Source: Hofstenia miamia
Lineage: Eukaryota > Xenacoelomorpha > Acoela
Assembly: GCA_004352715.1 (NCBI GenBank)
Contig: SCFE01000118.1
Span: 56,651-120,650 of the forward strand
Direction of reading: 5' to 3'
DNA: 64,000 bases
The notes beneath the pieces were generated by a model. It was not told the DNA's origin, did no database searches, and worked only from the letters and a program-made list of their open reading frames with translations. How positions within the stretch are numbered: the stretch's first letter is position 1; each line of letters opens with the position of its first letter. Shown here one piece after another: positions 36,021-47,832 of the stretch. Made by a program: the position numbers and the translations under genes.

Positions 36021-38689
36021 CAAAATTCAAGCCTAAATGAAATTGCTATTTAATTTACATTAAAATTGGACTTTCACAAATTTATATTTTGTTGAAAATC
36101 TTATATATGTAGGGGAAAATAGTTGAAAGCAATAAATATTAGACAACCAAACCTTAAAATTTACTAATTTTTTTGACATACCACAATTTGACTTTTAGGT
36201 TTGTGATGTAATTAACCAGCATTCCCACTGTAATAAAGCTGTTATTGGACAATTTTATGTCAAGCCTTATACAAGTATTTAGTTAGCACTTAAAAGGAAT
36301 ACTAAATTTCTCAAAAAGAATACCAAATATCTCAAAACATATGCCAATACTTCAAGATGGGTACTGTTGTTGGTGAGCAACAAAGTGGCTTTAGCCACTA
36401 GTAAAATATCATTTTTATTTAATAGTATTTAGATACAGATTTTGGCAGCATGCTTTATAAAGTCATGCAGAATATTGTTACCTGAGAATTATACACTAAT
36501 AGATTTATTAAATGAGCAGAAACAGTGAAAATATATTTCTATATACTTTGGGTAGAAAAAAGCCTTCTAATAGTTGTGTGCATAAAGAAGCTTTGTTCAC
36601 CATTTTAGAGGTACTGAAAAAAAATTATAAAGATTATTCAGAAATTCAGAACATTTATTCATACTGAACAATGAATATCAAAAAAAGTGGGATTCTGACT
36701 TATGTTTTGCTTATCTATGTACAACATACTGTGGCATTGGTAGAGAAATCATGTTTTCCTACTTTCTATCTTATTGAGGTTCTTGAGTTGATGGATGGAT
36801 TGACCAATGCTAAAAATTAACTAACTCCTGCTATTATACCCTATCCTAATTAAATTTAAAAGTAAACAGGAGATCATGTGAGAGAAGAGTGTCCACACTT
36901 GGTAAACTTGATACAGGATAACCTTTAAAGGAGTTGCATAAGACTAGAGCCTTAATTAGATTAAGAAACAAGAAGCCCTAACTCTTGGGGGCAAGTGGTG
37001 AAATGAAGTGCTAAGTAAAATATTCTAACCTCAGTGCATTTCTCATCTAGTGCAATTTAGGTGAAAGCAACAATAATAAATTTCATTACAGATGAATAGC
37101 AGTACAAGTGCCCTAACCATATGCCTAACCTAGTTAAAGGATGGCCATTAACCAGCTTGTCTTCTGCATGGATGTCCTTTAACAATGCAGCTGAAAATTT
37201 TGAAACACATTTTATAAAAGTAAAGTCAAGATAATAAAGCAAAAAAGTATTTACTGTGAATAACTGCTAATGAAAAAATGAATAAATTACACATATTTAT
37301 ACAAACAGAACTGGTGAAAGAGTCAAACAGTAGTACACTGTTGTGAACATGAATAAATAAAACATGTTTTGTACAAAAACCTTTTAAGCTAACAAAAATA
37401 CTGCATAATAATTTAATGTAAATAATTAAGCTAAAATTGCAGTTTACAAAAGAACTAAATTTTTAATGTTGAAATTAAAATAGATAATTGATGCAGTTAT
37501 ACCACAATACACAGATCCACATTTTATAAAATTGAAGCCATACATCAATTGCCTTTAGTTAATTAATGAAAGCAAGTTAGTAAATCAAGCAATTTTCAGA
37601 AATAAACATGCAAAAATTATTTTTATATCAGTAATAAGTAGGAAGGGAATAGCATAAAATACTTTGGCTTTGTGAAACAATTTGATAACTTATTTTTTAT
37701 TGTAAATGCAACTTTACTGGCTTATATTTCAAATAGTATTTCATCTTTCTTCTGTATTGATTACTGATTTAGTAGCATAGCTACTTCATGCCAAAAAACA
37801 AGCCCAACTGAAGTGTCAACAAAGCCTTTGCAGAAGTGCTTTCTCACATCAGCCAATCTGTATTATCTATATCTTTACTAAAAGGACACTCTTCTATTAA
37901 GCACATAGCACTGTTTGAATTTGAGGTGACACATACTTCACATGATTTGCCAATTAAGAAGCAAATTCCTTTAGTATCAGATTAATGCCAAATTTTGGTG
38001 TATTAACTTATGTGTTAAATCTAAAATCAGTTCAGCAAGGACTATATACACAAGATGTTTTATTACTGCTTTATAACAGCATTAATCATCTACTGGCACA
38101 CAATGAAGCAATATAAATACAATGAGACTTACATGTTGCTGTCAGATGACCTCTTGTTTGATGTTTCATACTTTTGGGTTTTGCAGCAACCACTAACATC
38201 ATAATAACAACTTTAATAATAAATAATCAGTGAGCAGATGCTCAGAAATAAAACTCACTTTATTATTCTTATTACTAGATCCTTTTAATATAAAAAACAA
38301 TTTGTGAAAACTTTTTTAAAAATTTAAAATTTGTGAAGATAAGTGAATTTTCAAAATAATGTATTCATGAATATTTGGCACATTGAAATTGACTGTTAAC
38401 AAAAATGTTACATTTGAGCAGAAAATGTTTTTCATGATTTAAGAAAATACTATTTCAAAATTGTACTTAATTTTAGATTTTTAAATTTTGTTAAATTTGA
38501 CGCATTTTTATGCTTATTGTTATAATATATATAGAAGACATTCAATTAAATGTTTAGGAAGTGTTAGTATTGAATATGTTTGACAGTATCTGAAAACTAG
38601 TGATTTGCTCTTTATTGGGCTTGTGTTTGTTTAAGCAGAAATGCTTGAAAAGCTTAGCAATATAAAATGTTATTTTGCATAAAAAACTA
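36021..38689. other. Mostly empty; one weak exon candidate at 37848-37968 (minus)
   Basis: On the minus strand an open Cys-rich stretch (CFLIGKSCEVCVTSN and onward to NTDWL) ends at a strong donor AT/gtgagaaag (37848/37847). The acceptor side (ACTAAAG, 37969) is weak. Since the segment lies in the CpG desert it could be an exon of a methylated gene, but no partner exon was found. Elsewhere nothing is supported. Confidence 0.25.
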
Positions 38690-38930
38690 ATGCTAAGCAA
38701 TCCTGTGACAACATAAAACAATGTTATGACCTTAAAGTACTGCTTTTTTATTCATAAAAACAATCAAAAAGCAACCTAATGTGACATTGTTCAAGCAACA
38801 TTGTTTTGACTAATGAAATGTTACCATTTCAATGTTAAAACAATGTTGTCTTTGATGCATAAAAATACCACATAACAACACAAAATAACATTGTTAGCTC
38901 TTAAATTGTTATCTGGGTTGCCATACACAC
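38690..38930. mobile_element. Palindromic MITE-like repeat, family C
   Basis: The reverse complement of the right end reads CCCAGATAACAATTTAAGAGC. The interior contains at least six copies of AACATTGTT, AACAATGTT or CATTGTT words in both orientations. The left terminus is not clear. It shares the end pattern CCCANRTARC and the palindromic-word interior with families A and B but uses a different word. Confidence 0.5.
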
Positions 38931-40297
38931 TTTGTGCTGGCTATACATTACATCAATGATTATAATGATGTAGTAATGAACTCAAATATCAAATAATAAA
39001 TAAATGAATAGGAACAACCTGATTTCTAATAATTTTTTATTTATATTTTCACATAAAATAAATATCATTTGCATATAAAACAATTCTTTTTGCAAATATG
39101 CTCATTTTGCTTCAGAAAATTTTATGTGCTTGTCAAACAAGCACAATAGTTAAAAAGTCATAACAAATCTTTTTGATAAAAACTGAAAAACATACAGTTG
39201 ATTGAATCATAAAAATCCACAATAATATAGCCTCAAAATGTATTGGTAGCAACCTTGTAGTTTGAAATATTTGTTCACATTCCAACTTATAGTAAAAAAT
39301 CAATTTTTTGTAAATATATTGCTATTTGAAGGTTCTTTTGATGTTATTGATTATAATTCTTCATACATTGATATTTTTAGTAAATTCTATCTGAAAGTTT
39401 TACAAACATGTTGGCCTGTTTTAGTAGAGGGTTGTTTTTATCTTTCTAATTTGCAAGACTTCCAAATTTACCTCATAATAGACACCTGCTCTAATTTTTT
39501 TGTTAGAGATATGTGCGCATTGAAAAATAAATTTTGGAAGGTTTGAGATAAATTTGATATTGAAAAGTTTGACATTTTGATAGGTGAAAAGTATTTGGCA
39601 ATATTACGATTTGCTCTATTTAGCCCACGCCATCAATGTTAGTTTTGATTTAGTAATAATATTCTAGCTTGATTTAAGGCGCATTGAATACATAAAATTG
39701 TATTGTAAGCTAGAAGAAACATTAAAATATTATAATTTTTGTATTTGTATTTTAATTTTGCAGGCATTTTCATTAGTCATTAAATTATATTAAATGTGGA
39801 ATTAAGAAAATTATTTTGGCGAAAGAATAGAATAGGGTGTATTCGGACAAATTTAACACTAATTTTGGGTAAAAAAACAATAAAAAATTTAATAACATAT
39901 TTAATGAGTAAAAATTACTAGATATAGACCCATAATAATCCAAATTCGTAGCACGCGGTATATTTAACAAAGTTAGCACAGAACACTTGATGCACGCACA
40001 TAAAATAAATATTACCAAACACATTACAAGATATAAATTTGAATATACATTGTGGTAAAAATATAATTTCTATTATTCAATGTGTTTTGCTCGTATAATT
40101 ATAACAACTAATATATGCACTTATTAATTTATTGAGAGTTTTTGTGTATAAATTTAGTGGATATTTGATTATATTTTTGTGAATACACCGTTCTTTTTTG
40201 TGTTAAAAATGGTCATATTTAGAACATAAAAGTATTATAGAATTCCACCTTTGAAAAGGTTGCAACAATTTCATTACAATAAAATTTTATTTTCAGC

Positions 40298-40300
<3 letters not shown>
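38931..40300. other. No gene seen; right edge of the CpG desert near 39.5 kb
   Basis: CpG is absent up to about 39.5 kb and then frequent. Short ORFs on both strands lack support. Confidence 0.4.

Positions 40301-40333
<33 letters not shown>
40301..40333. repeat. (TA)n microsatellite
   Basis: About 16 TA units, followed at 40350 by a perfect palindrome. Confidence 0.95.
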
Positions 40334-40336
<3 letters not shown>

Positions 40337-40349
40337 GGAGGTGCCGATT

Positions 40350-40369
40350 ATGGTATGGTACCATACCAT
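40350..40369. repeat. Perfect 20-bp palindrome
   Basis: ATGGTATGGTACCATACCAT is self-complementary over all 20 bases. The next word outward (TTATGTACCATA) repeats part of it. No element border recognised. Confidence 0.8.
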
Positions 40370-40718
40370 TATGTACCATATTGAGTGCAGTAATAAAATT
40401 TACAGAAGTCAAAAACTGTATGCGAAAAGTGCATATTCATACACACGCTGAAGTTTTCTACGGATATACAATAAGTCATGCTAAATGGAAGGCATAAGGC
40501 GTATACCCTCGACTACAACCCTGTTAACAGGTTTTTAAATTATATTTTAGTGAACAAATCCTCATTTCTATAAATTGGATTTTACTAATCTGAATAAAAT
40601 GTAGAAATGAATTTTAATCGGGAAAACAAGTTCTTTGAAAATGCAAAGTTGTTGTAAAGTATAAGTTTATTTAAAAATCTCAAGTAAGAAGGACTTGATT
40701 TACACTAAAAAGATATAT

Positions 40719-41305
40719 GTACGTGAGTCTATCCTTCTCTCCTGCTTCCCACTATTTTCCTTGGATGCTTACATTAACAAACAACACTAACTATCTTTTG
40801 CATTTCTAGTTTAGGTAAGATTTACTGTACATTCAATTAAAAGTCTCTCTTTTTTACATTTATAGCTTTTACGTCTTCGTTAATATTTATGTACAATGTA
40901 GATGGTAATTGTAGTCTTTCCATAGGCGCACCCAAAATTTTCATTTATCCTACTTCATTAAAACATCGCCTCATTATTATTTAGAACGAAGCTTTAAAAT
41001 TGTGACATAAAATGATTGTCAATTAAGATAAACAAAGTTTTTTCATTATTAACCTCCCCAATTTGTATTAGTTGTGCATTTTTTTCATTGCGCTACGGTG
41101 AATGTGACTCCTGTGAATAGTGGACTGTTTAACCCAGATTTTTGTAGAATCTAGCTCAAATGATTTAAGCTACTAATGCGTTTATTGTATATAAATAATT
41201 CTTAAAAATTGGTATACTACTATTAGACTTAGCGTGAATTTCATTTTCAAGCTGAATTTTGAACCTTTGGAAATAGTAAACCACTTTGTTTAAAATGGGC
41301 GCAAT
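40719..41305 (+). repeat. Dispersed repeat R1, copy 1 (about 590 bp)
   Basis: Starts GTACGTGAGTCTATCC and ends near AATGGGCGCAAT. Matches 61579-62172 with a few per cent to about 8% difference and small indels. No coding capacity or terminal repeats seen; class unknown. Confidence 0.85.
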
Positions 41306-42435
41306 ATATGTATATTTACTATGGTCCGGAGCCCAAGATTTTACTATGCTTAATTTCACTTTGCCAGAGTATACAGTTTGCGGATATAGTGATGTTATTG
41401 ACAAATATTTTGATAAACATGTGTTACTTGTGTTCCTACAAGGATAAGAAAGATATGGGCAAGCTAACAAAAATTCAAAACTGTTGTTTCCACGAAATCT
41501 GATGACACATTAACATCAATCCGGGGCGGTATAACGACTGTTAAAAAATAATCAGCGCCCTCAATTAGCTAAAGTTAGCTAAAGGAAAGCCGAACTTTTT
41601 AAATTCTATTTCACTATTCTAGTCGAAGCATAAAAAATAAATATTGACACTTTAAAGTTTTAGAACAGTCCTCTTTAGCAAAACTAGATGTATGTATATG
41701 CAATTTTTCATCAAACTTGGTAGGTTATGGTTAACATCCTTAATATCCAAAAACAATGTCTGAACCCTTAGATTGAATATATTTAATACGCGAGAGATCA
41801 TAGAAAAGTATCCGGTATTTATTTTTTTAAAGAGAATATGATTAAATCATTTTATATTATCATCTTCGTCATCTTTAACAAATTATTCGATGTATTCACA
41901 GCCGAGTCCATCGAATTTCAATAGTACACAGTTGGAGCAAAACTTTTGACAATAAAATGATTTCATCAAAAGGCCTAATATACTCAACAATATTTTTTTA
42001 AGATAGTTTGGAAAAAAATTTACAAAAACATTTTCGAAAAATATTTTGCTTCCCATTATGTACATTTGTATGGTTATTTTCAAAATGTGTCTCGATTTCA
42101 GAAAATTATGAGTGAAATTTAGTCAGAAGTTTAACTTAATACTAATATTAGTGCATAGCCTGACGGCAATGGTGAATGTCCATCATTGTTCACCAAAATA
42201 AGATTACGGTTGTCACAATCGAACATTTTCTATTTAATGTATTTGGTAATAATCCGAGGAGAGTGGCAATTTTAATATTGCTTGCAGATTTTTTTGCGAA
42301 TATTCTCTATAAATAAGGTAACATCAACCTTTTCATCGATTGTATATCGTCAATAAAACTGTCATCATCTTGCCTCTCCGAAAAATATGTCTTGGAACAC
42401 AAATTTGTGTCTTGAGTCTCTGGATTTTGTTCAAT
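41306..42435. other. No supported gene
   Basis: A plus-strand ORF at 41308-41502 has a Cys-rich end (MCYLCSYKDKKDMG) and overlaps an unsupported minus-strand ORF. Neither has splice or domain support. Confidence 0.35.
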
Positions 42436-42439
42436 TAGT

Positions 42440-43780
42440 TTTCATGCCCACTACTCCCTAGGGCAGCCTTCTTGATCTCGTCATAACTCCAACAGATTGT
42501 GGATAAATTTTCTTTGAATTTGGTTCATCTGTCGGACCATTTCCTTATAATATTCCACACACCCGCGTCGGTTCTCAAAGAGTCTGCTGAATTTGTCATC
42601 AAATCCAGTAGAAAGTGGTCATCAGTGAATCACGTTCACTTGCAGGATGCACTGTCTCGTGAATTTTCTTATTTATGCAATGTCTCGTCTCAGAACACTA
42701 ACGTCCATGTGCAGGTACTACCATGTGCACTGGAGTCTGCAGCTGATGATCGAAAATATCCGAGTCAAACTGCACAAAAAGCCAGTCTGGCAAACTGCGG
42801 ACATCTCAGAGAAGTCTCGAGAGGTCAGACGTCTTGAGCGTGGTTTCCGAAAGCGAAAGATTAGTGAAGATGTACGAATCAATGCTCGTCACCTCTTATC
42901 TTTGCACACTGACGTCGTAATCTCAACAGCATTTAATCAGCATGGATATACATATTCAGTGTTGAAATCGTTAACGTCTTCTAGAATCGCACCTGAAGTT
43001 AACGCCGAAGAATTTGTTTCCTATCAAGTTTTGACAATTTCTGGCATATGCGATAATTTTTGCTTGAATAATGTGCCTGTAGATCCACCTCGTGATATAT
43101 CATATTCCTTTTCGTCATTCACTCTCCCATCACCCAACCAAGTATATAAAATTATATCAAAGTCAAAGAAAACAATGTGCCCGTTAGTGAAATAATTCCC
43201 ATTGTTACTATCATAATTCATTCGTCTCATTTCCGGAAATGCGGAAAGAGGCATCAGTCATTCCTATCCTTAAAAAGCCCAATCTTGATCCTACTCAACC
43301 GAAAAGCTTTCATCCTGTATCGTACTTGATCAGATCCTAAATCATCTCTCTTCTAATGAGTTACTTCACCCCAGACAGAGGGCGTACCGTATCGAACATT
43401 CAACGAAAACGTGCTGGCTTTCTGCCTATGATAAGTTATGGGTTGCCCGTGACAAGAATCTCTGCTCAATGCTTATTCTGACCGACCTCTCATCAGCCTT
43501 CGACACTATTGACCATGTTGTCTTGCTACGCCGTTAAAGACATAGTTTTGCCATTGATGGTACTGTTCTTCAGTTGATTCATTCATATCTCTCTAACAGG
43601 CGATTCAAGGTCTCTTCTGCGAATTCCTCTAGCTATCCGCTAAACTGTGGCGTCTAACAAGGCTCTGTACTTGGTCTCGTTCTTTTCACCATGTATATAT
43701 TCGTGTTATCGATACTTCTCCTTGAATATCTTGAAGTCTTTCACCTGCCAGTTGCGGATGTAGATCAGCGCTTTAGCAAA
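42440..43780 (+). pseudogene. CR1/L2-like LINE: endonuclease tail and first half of reverse transcriptase
   Basis: Near 42466 the plus strand reads LLDLVIT, the block close to the end of CR1/L2-type endonucleases, with an SDH motif at about 42525. The linker (42647-43195) is open for 182 codons. RT motifs follow across frames: PILKKPNLDPTQPKSFHPVS (about 43267), AYRIEHSTKT (43382), LTDLSSAFDTIDHVVL (about 43478-43525), then GV-stop-QGSVLG (about 43649). Stops and frameshifts occur every 100-200 bp from 43200 on. The copy ends in (TA)n and a gap before the YADD block would appear. It encodes no functional enzyme. Confidence 0.85.
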
Positions 43781-43943
43781 TATATATATATATATNNNNN
43801 NNNNNNNNNNNNNNNNNNNNNNNNNNNNNNNNNNNNNNNNNNNNNNNNNNNNNNNNNNNNNNNNNNNNNNNNNNNNNNNTCCTTGAATATCTTGAAGTCT
43901 TTCACCTGCCAGTTGCGGATGTAGATCAGCGCTTTAGCAAATA
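43719..43943. other. Gap of 84 N (43796-43879) flanked by a repeated contig end
   Basis: The 64 bases from TCCTTGAATATCTTG at 43719 recur at 43880-43943 directly after the gap, both running into (TA)n. This is typical of two contigs that overlap but were not merged, so the gap probably has little or negative true length. Confidence 0.8.
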
Positions 43944-43945
43944 TA

Positions 43946-43970
<25 letters not shown>

Positions 43971-43991
<21 letters not shown>

Positions 43992-44120
43992 GATTTCATG
44001 TAAATATTGCCTCTTATTGATTTATAAGAGATTTTTTCCTATTTTTCATTTAGAAGTTACATTTTTCTATTTAATGCTGTTAACCGAAATACAGTAAAAA
44101 CTTCTCTAATAACACTTTTG
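43971..44120 (+). repeat. Direct repeat, left copy (150 bp)
   Basis: From (TA)n-GTATA through AGATTTCATG to AACACTTTTG, essentially identical to 44558-44707 at a constant offset of 587 bases. The two copies bracket the exon-like segment at 44139-44394. Confidence 0.9.
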
Positions 44121-44138
44121 TTACGCTTTTCAACTTAG

Positions 44139-44394
44139 TAAGGAGTCCAATATAGATAGTGAGACGAGCCGAACTGTGTCGGGCGGAGAGTCTAGGGAAT
44201 TAACCGTAACAACCAATCAATTATATTCTTTTGTTACTTCAGTATTTTCCATTGGGCTAGAAAAAGTCAACAATAAACGTAATAAGTTAAAATCAACAAC
44301 CAATGCAGTTCCCTTTTCGAAAGTAATTCGCAAGTGCTATCATATGCCGAAAGGGGAGCTTAAGGAATTGTTGAAGGGCCTGGCTCTTCAATAA
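44139..44394 (+). CDS. Probable terminal exon of an unidentified protein
   Basis: A good acceptor (CGCTTTTCAACTTAG) precedes an 84-codon open frame ending in TAA (44392-44394). The first base belongs to a split codon. The product is hydrophilic and looks genuine: Ser/Glu-rich start (KESNIDSETSRT), a middle containing NQLYSFVTSVFSIGLEKV, and a basic, helical C-terminus (FSKVIRKCYHMPKGELKELL). Base composition is clearly less AT-rich than the flanks. I do not recognise the family. The exon lies between two identical 150-bp direct repeats, so it may belong to a small mobile or duplicated unit instead of a host gene. Confidence 0.45.
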
Positions 44395-44557
44395 TGTGAG
44401 TCAAGAACTCATTTTCCTACCGAATGTATGCATTATGTTCAGAAATGGGTTTGGGTTAGGGTTATATACGAATTAAAGAATATATGCGGAAAATATGAGA
44501 GCTTTTTTGATATTTTTGTATTTTTCTATTAAAATTATGCAAATTTTGTTGATTCAA

Positions 44558-44707
44558 ATATATATGTATATATATATAGATTTCATGTAAATATTGCCTC
44601 TTATTGATTTATAAGAGATTTTTTCCTATTTTTCATTTAGAAGTTACATTTTTCTATTTAATGCTGTTAACCGAAATACAGTAAAAACTTCTCTAATAAC
44701 ACTTTTG
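44558..44707 (+). repeat. Direct repeat, right copy (150 bp)
   Basis: Identical by eye to 43971-44120. Beyond AACACTTTTG the two flanks diverge at once. Confidence 0.9.
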
Positions 44708-45137
44708 CACGCCTCCACATGTTGCCTAAATTCAAAATAGTTATATGGTTATTTTCAGGTACTTATCATGCTAGTTTTGGCACCAATTGCTCGTTTTTAT
44801 AATTTCACAATAATATAATGCTATAAAATACTGCAGCGGGATTATTTTGAAATTTTATTTATTTTTACCCATAATATCATATAATCTGCAAACATATCCA
44901 AATTTTGTTATTAACTAGATACATCCCGGAAAAACATATCATACAAAATGCAGGAATTTATATGGAGAAATCATAGGATGTGCAATGGGATTTTTGGTTC
45001 ATTTCCAGCTGTGAGCAACGTCTTTTCACTTTTCATATATCCGTCTATCATATCTGGCCTGTTTTAAATTTCGGTAAGAAAAAATGCCAATATATCTAGA
45101 GTTCACTTTTTTCTTAGTATTGTGCTAGCTAATATAG
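44708..45137. other. No gene seen
   Basis: AT-rich sequence up to the Tc1 element. Confidence 0.4.
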
Positions 45138-46493
45138 TACTGGCCAAAAGTTTGAGAACACTTTCCAAATTTAGAATTTTTTGTATTTTACACTAAAAAA
45201 CGCAAAGTACAAACAATATAATAACATAATGTAGAAACAATATGATAACACCGTGTATAAAGTAAATAGTTAATTCAGAAAAACTCACTAATATTTTGTA
45301 TGTCCGCCATTATTTGCCAAACACACAACAATGTGATTTGACATTGACTTGACCAGCTTTCTACAATAATCATCAGTAATCTCTGTGCACCATACCACTT
45401 TAATTTGTTCCTTCAAATCGTCAAGTGATGTGCATTGGCGCTTTCTCAGAGGGTTTTTGATGTGATGCCAGCAATTTTCTATGACGTTGAGGTCTGGGGA
45501 GTTTCCCGGCCAGTTCTCAAGCAGCCGAAAGTCTTGTGATGCAATCCACTGTTTCACAACTTTGGCGCTGTGGCAAAGAGCACCATCTTGTTGTAGTACA
45601 GATGTTTCGCGCGCGAAGCTGTATAAACATGGGAGCTTTCTCCTGAAGTATTTCGAGGTAGGCCTTGGCTGTGACTGTCTCGTTGTGAGCACCAAAATGT
45701 AGACCAGCACCCAAAATCATCACAGAAGGTGCTGAGCGGACAGTTTGTTGCTTGTAACGTGTGTTCAATCTTTGATTTCTTGGTCGTCGAACGTGTGGCC
45801 GGAATGATGTAAACTGGGAAATCTTGGATTCGTCACTAAACATTACTTAATACCACATCTCAGGGTTGTAGTCTTGGTATTGCCTGCAGAATCTTAACCG
45901 GTCTCCAATGTTCTTTGCAGACAATCAAGGTTTGGCTGCCGGTTTGCACGATGGAAGGTCAAAGGTAGTATTCAATCAACGCCTAATGGTGCGTGTTAAT
46001 ACATTCTGCACTACCGCACCTAGATTTGCGTTGACTTCAGAAGATGAAGGCAATGGTTGATTGACGACATAACGGTGAATGAGACGGTCAGTCTGAACGG
46101 TTATCACTTTTGGTCTTCCAGACTGCTTGCGAGAGGAAAAATTTTGCAGTTGCTGATAGCGACTACGGCTTCTGGATACCCAAGATACTAACACGCCCAT
46201 TCTAACAGCTATAGTGCGATAATTGTACCCCTCCTCATACAAGATATAAATTTGTGCATGCTTTGTTGGTGAAATCTGATTACCATGGACCATATTTCAA
46301 ACTATAATGATAGTGCTTTTTCAGTGAAAATGTATTGTGTGTAAATCTAAAGTTGTGTTAATTTGATTGGCTAAATGAATCTGTTGTAAATTCTAAGAAA
46401 AAATTGGGAATTCCAGTAATTTTTACGAAGTTTCCAGGAAATAGCATAAAACACGCTTTAGACAGGTTACTTTTCCCAAACTTTTGGCCAGTA
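45138..46493 (-). mobile_element. Tc1-family DNA transposon, nearly full length, inactive
   Basis: Inverted ends CTGGCCAAAAGTTTGRGAA at 45140 and, inverted, ending at 46491, each bounded by TA (45138-45139 and 46492-46493). The total of about 1.35 kb is normal for the group. A (TA)n run follows on the right. One transposase gene occupies most of the interior on the minus strand. Confidence 0.88.
45288..46293 (-). pseudogene. Tc1-family transposase, DD35E spacing, broken by stops and a frameshift
   Basis: ATG at 46293 (MVHGNQIS) starts a frame with a first helix-turn-helix (YNYRTIAVRMGVLVSWVSR), the hook KQSGRPKVIT and a second DNA-binding unit. The frame continues with three in-frame stops (about 46026-45843) to the first catalytic Asp (FSDESKIS). 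A frameshift near 45655 leads into the second Asp (LQQDGALCHSAKVV) and the Glu (SPDLNVIENCW), ending NNGGHTKY at 45288. All three catalytic residues survive. I count 35 residues between the second Asp and the Glu, where classical Tc1 has 34. It cannot make a full protein as it stands. Confidence 0.88.
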
Positions 46494-46495
46494 CA

Positions 46496-46521
46496 ATATA
46501 TATATATATATATATATATAT
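46496..46521. repeat. (TA)n microsatellite beside the Tc1 element
   Basis: TA units begin two bases after the element's right TA duplication. Confidence 0.9.
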
Positions 46522-47405
46522 TTGATGTATTTATTTCACTACCCGGGGATAAATAATTTTATATAAATATTTTTGTAGGACAGCAGCAGTTAATAGCCAC
46601 TTCAGCTTAAAAAACGTAGTGGATTAATTAGCTGTTAGCGTCAATATTTTACTTTATCACATGTTATTAAATATTTCACCAAACGAATTTAATCATTGTT
46701 TGAGTGCTTTTATCTAAATTCCTTATCCTCTTTTACCATTAATAACAGGCTTAGCTCATAAATTATTTTTGTAGGAATATTTCACCATATCATTTCAAAG
46801 ATGTCTGTTCTTGAAACTAAATATAAATAAAATTATGAACGTATGCTATTGAACAGTGGTTGAAAGTGTAAATGAAACAAAAAGCGTTATTTATAACATG
46901 ACATATGTACTAGAAAATTCTGTGATTTCCTAGTACCGAAGAAAAACGGAATCCTATTATTATTCTCCCGGAAAGTAAAGCACTTTTGAGGTAAGGAGAA
47001 ATAGCCTGGATTTTTGTCAAAAGTTATTCTAGTGTTGACGCTGATTGTGGGGATAGATCCCAAGATGCATCTATAAATGCATAGTTTTACATATTTAGAT
47101 TCATCAAGCGATAAAATCATTAAAATAAAATGACCGTACGTATTCTATTCAGAAAAATTAAATCTCCATTTTTGTGTTATTTTGTTATTTGTACTCGCTA
47201 GTAACAGAACTTGCTCATATGATTGCACAATTCTCCGTGATCAAAAATTTAAATTCAAAATCTAAGCTTTTCCAAAACATATTTACGTTGAAAACAACGT
47301 AAAAATTTGCTAAATTCTATTATATTATTATAGTGATTAACTAAAAATGTTAACAAAACTAACATATTTATATTATTTTTCATATGTGGCAATTTAGAAA
47401 TCTAC
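46522..47405. other. No gene seen
   Basis: AT-rich sequence. ORF 46887-47120 (minus) has no support. Confidence 0.4.
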
Positions 47406-47720
47406 CTAGGGCCAGTTGGCTACGATCGGATAGTGTGTGTTGCAACTGGGCTGCTCTAGCTGGACTTTATTTTTTTCAGTTGAACAGTTCCTTTCATTTA
47501 ACAATTCTGAGTGTAATTTATTGTGCTCAATTGTAAACACATTTGCTGTTTTGACGGTTGTACCTAAATTGGGGAAGAATATGGCTGAATCCTTATCTGG
47601 TATTATTTTTTGTCTATCAAATATAATGCAAGGATTCCGAACTCCGTGTGGAATCCTTTGGCTATATGAGAGAAGCTTGGCAGATCCGCCAACCACCTTT
47701 TCATTTATTTTAATAATTCA
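47406..47720 (-). CDS. Possible terminal exon or old ORF of unknown identity
   Basis: On the minus strand an ATG-less frame opens after a TGA near 47720 and runs about 100 codons (GGSAKLLSYSQRIPHGVRNP, later FFPNLGTTVKTANVFT) to a stop at the left edge. The patch is less AT-rich than its flanks. The acceptor side (AATGAAAAG/GTGG) is weak and no upstream exon was found. The plus strand is also open here (47437-47832), but its translation looks less protein-like. Confidence 0.25.
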
Positions 47721-47832
47721 TCACAAATATAACGGCTTCCTAAAAAATTTGCTGGTGGCCTTAACTACAATAAAAATCCCACTTTTACCCTTATCTGGGC
47801 CGAGAAGTTACCTCAACACCCCCACCCCATGA

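Larger units (their letters stand above)
19030..39480. other. CpG desert about 20 kb long with sharp edges
   Basis: By hand count only about 20 CpG occur in the roughly 19 kb of called bases (for example near 21786, 22847, 23064, 25081, 25266), and stretches such as 19081-19680 and 35401-36000 have none. Just outside, 39601-40200 has about eleven and 5161-5760 about nine. The depletion covers both the LTR element and its flanks, so it belongs to the locus, not to one repeat. The foreign piece at 28066-28294 stands out with about six CpG in 230 bp. The usual cause is long-standing germline CpG methylation with deamination; in invertebrates with mosaic methylation such blocks tend to be gene bodies. 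Confidence 0.8.
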
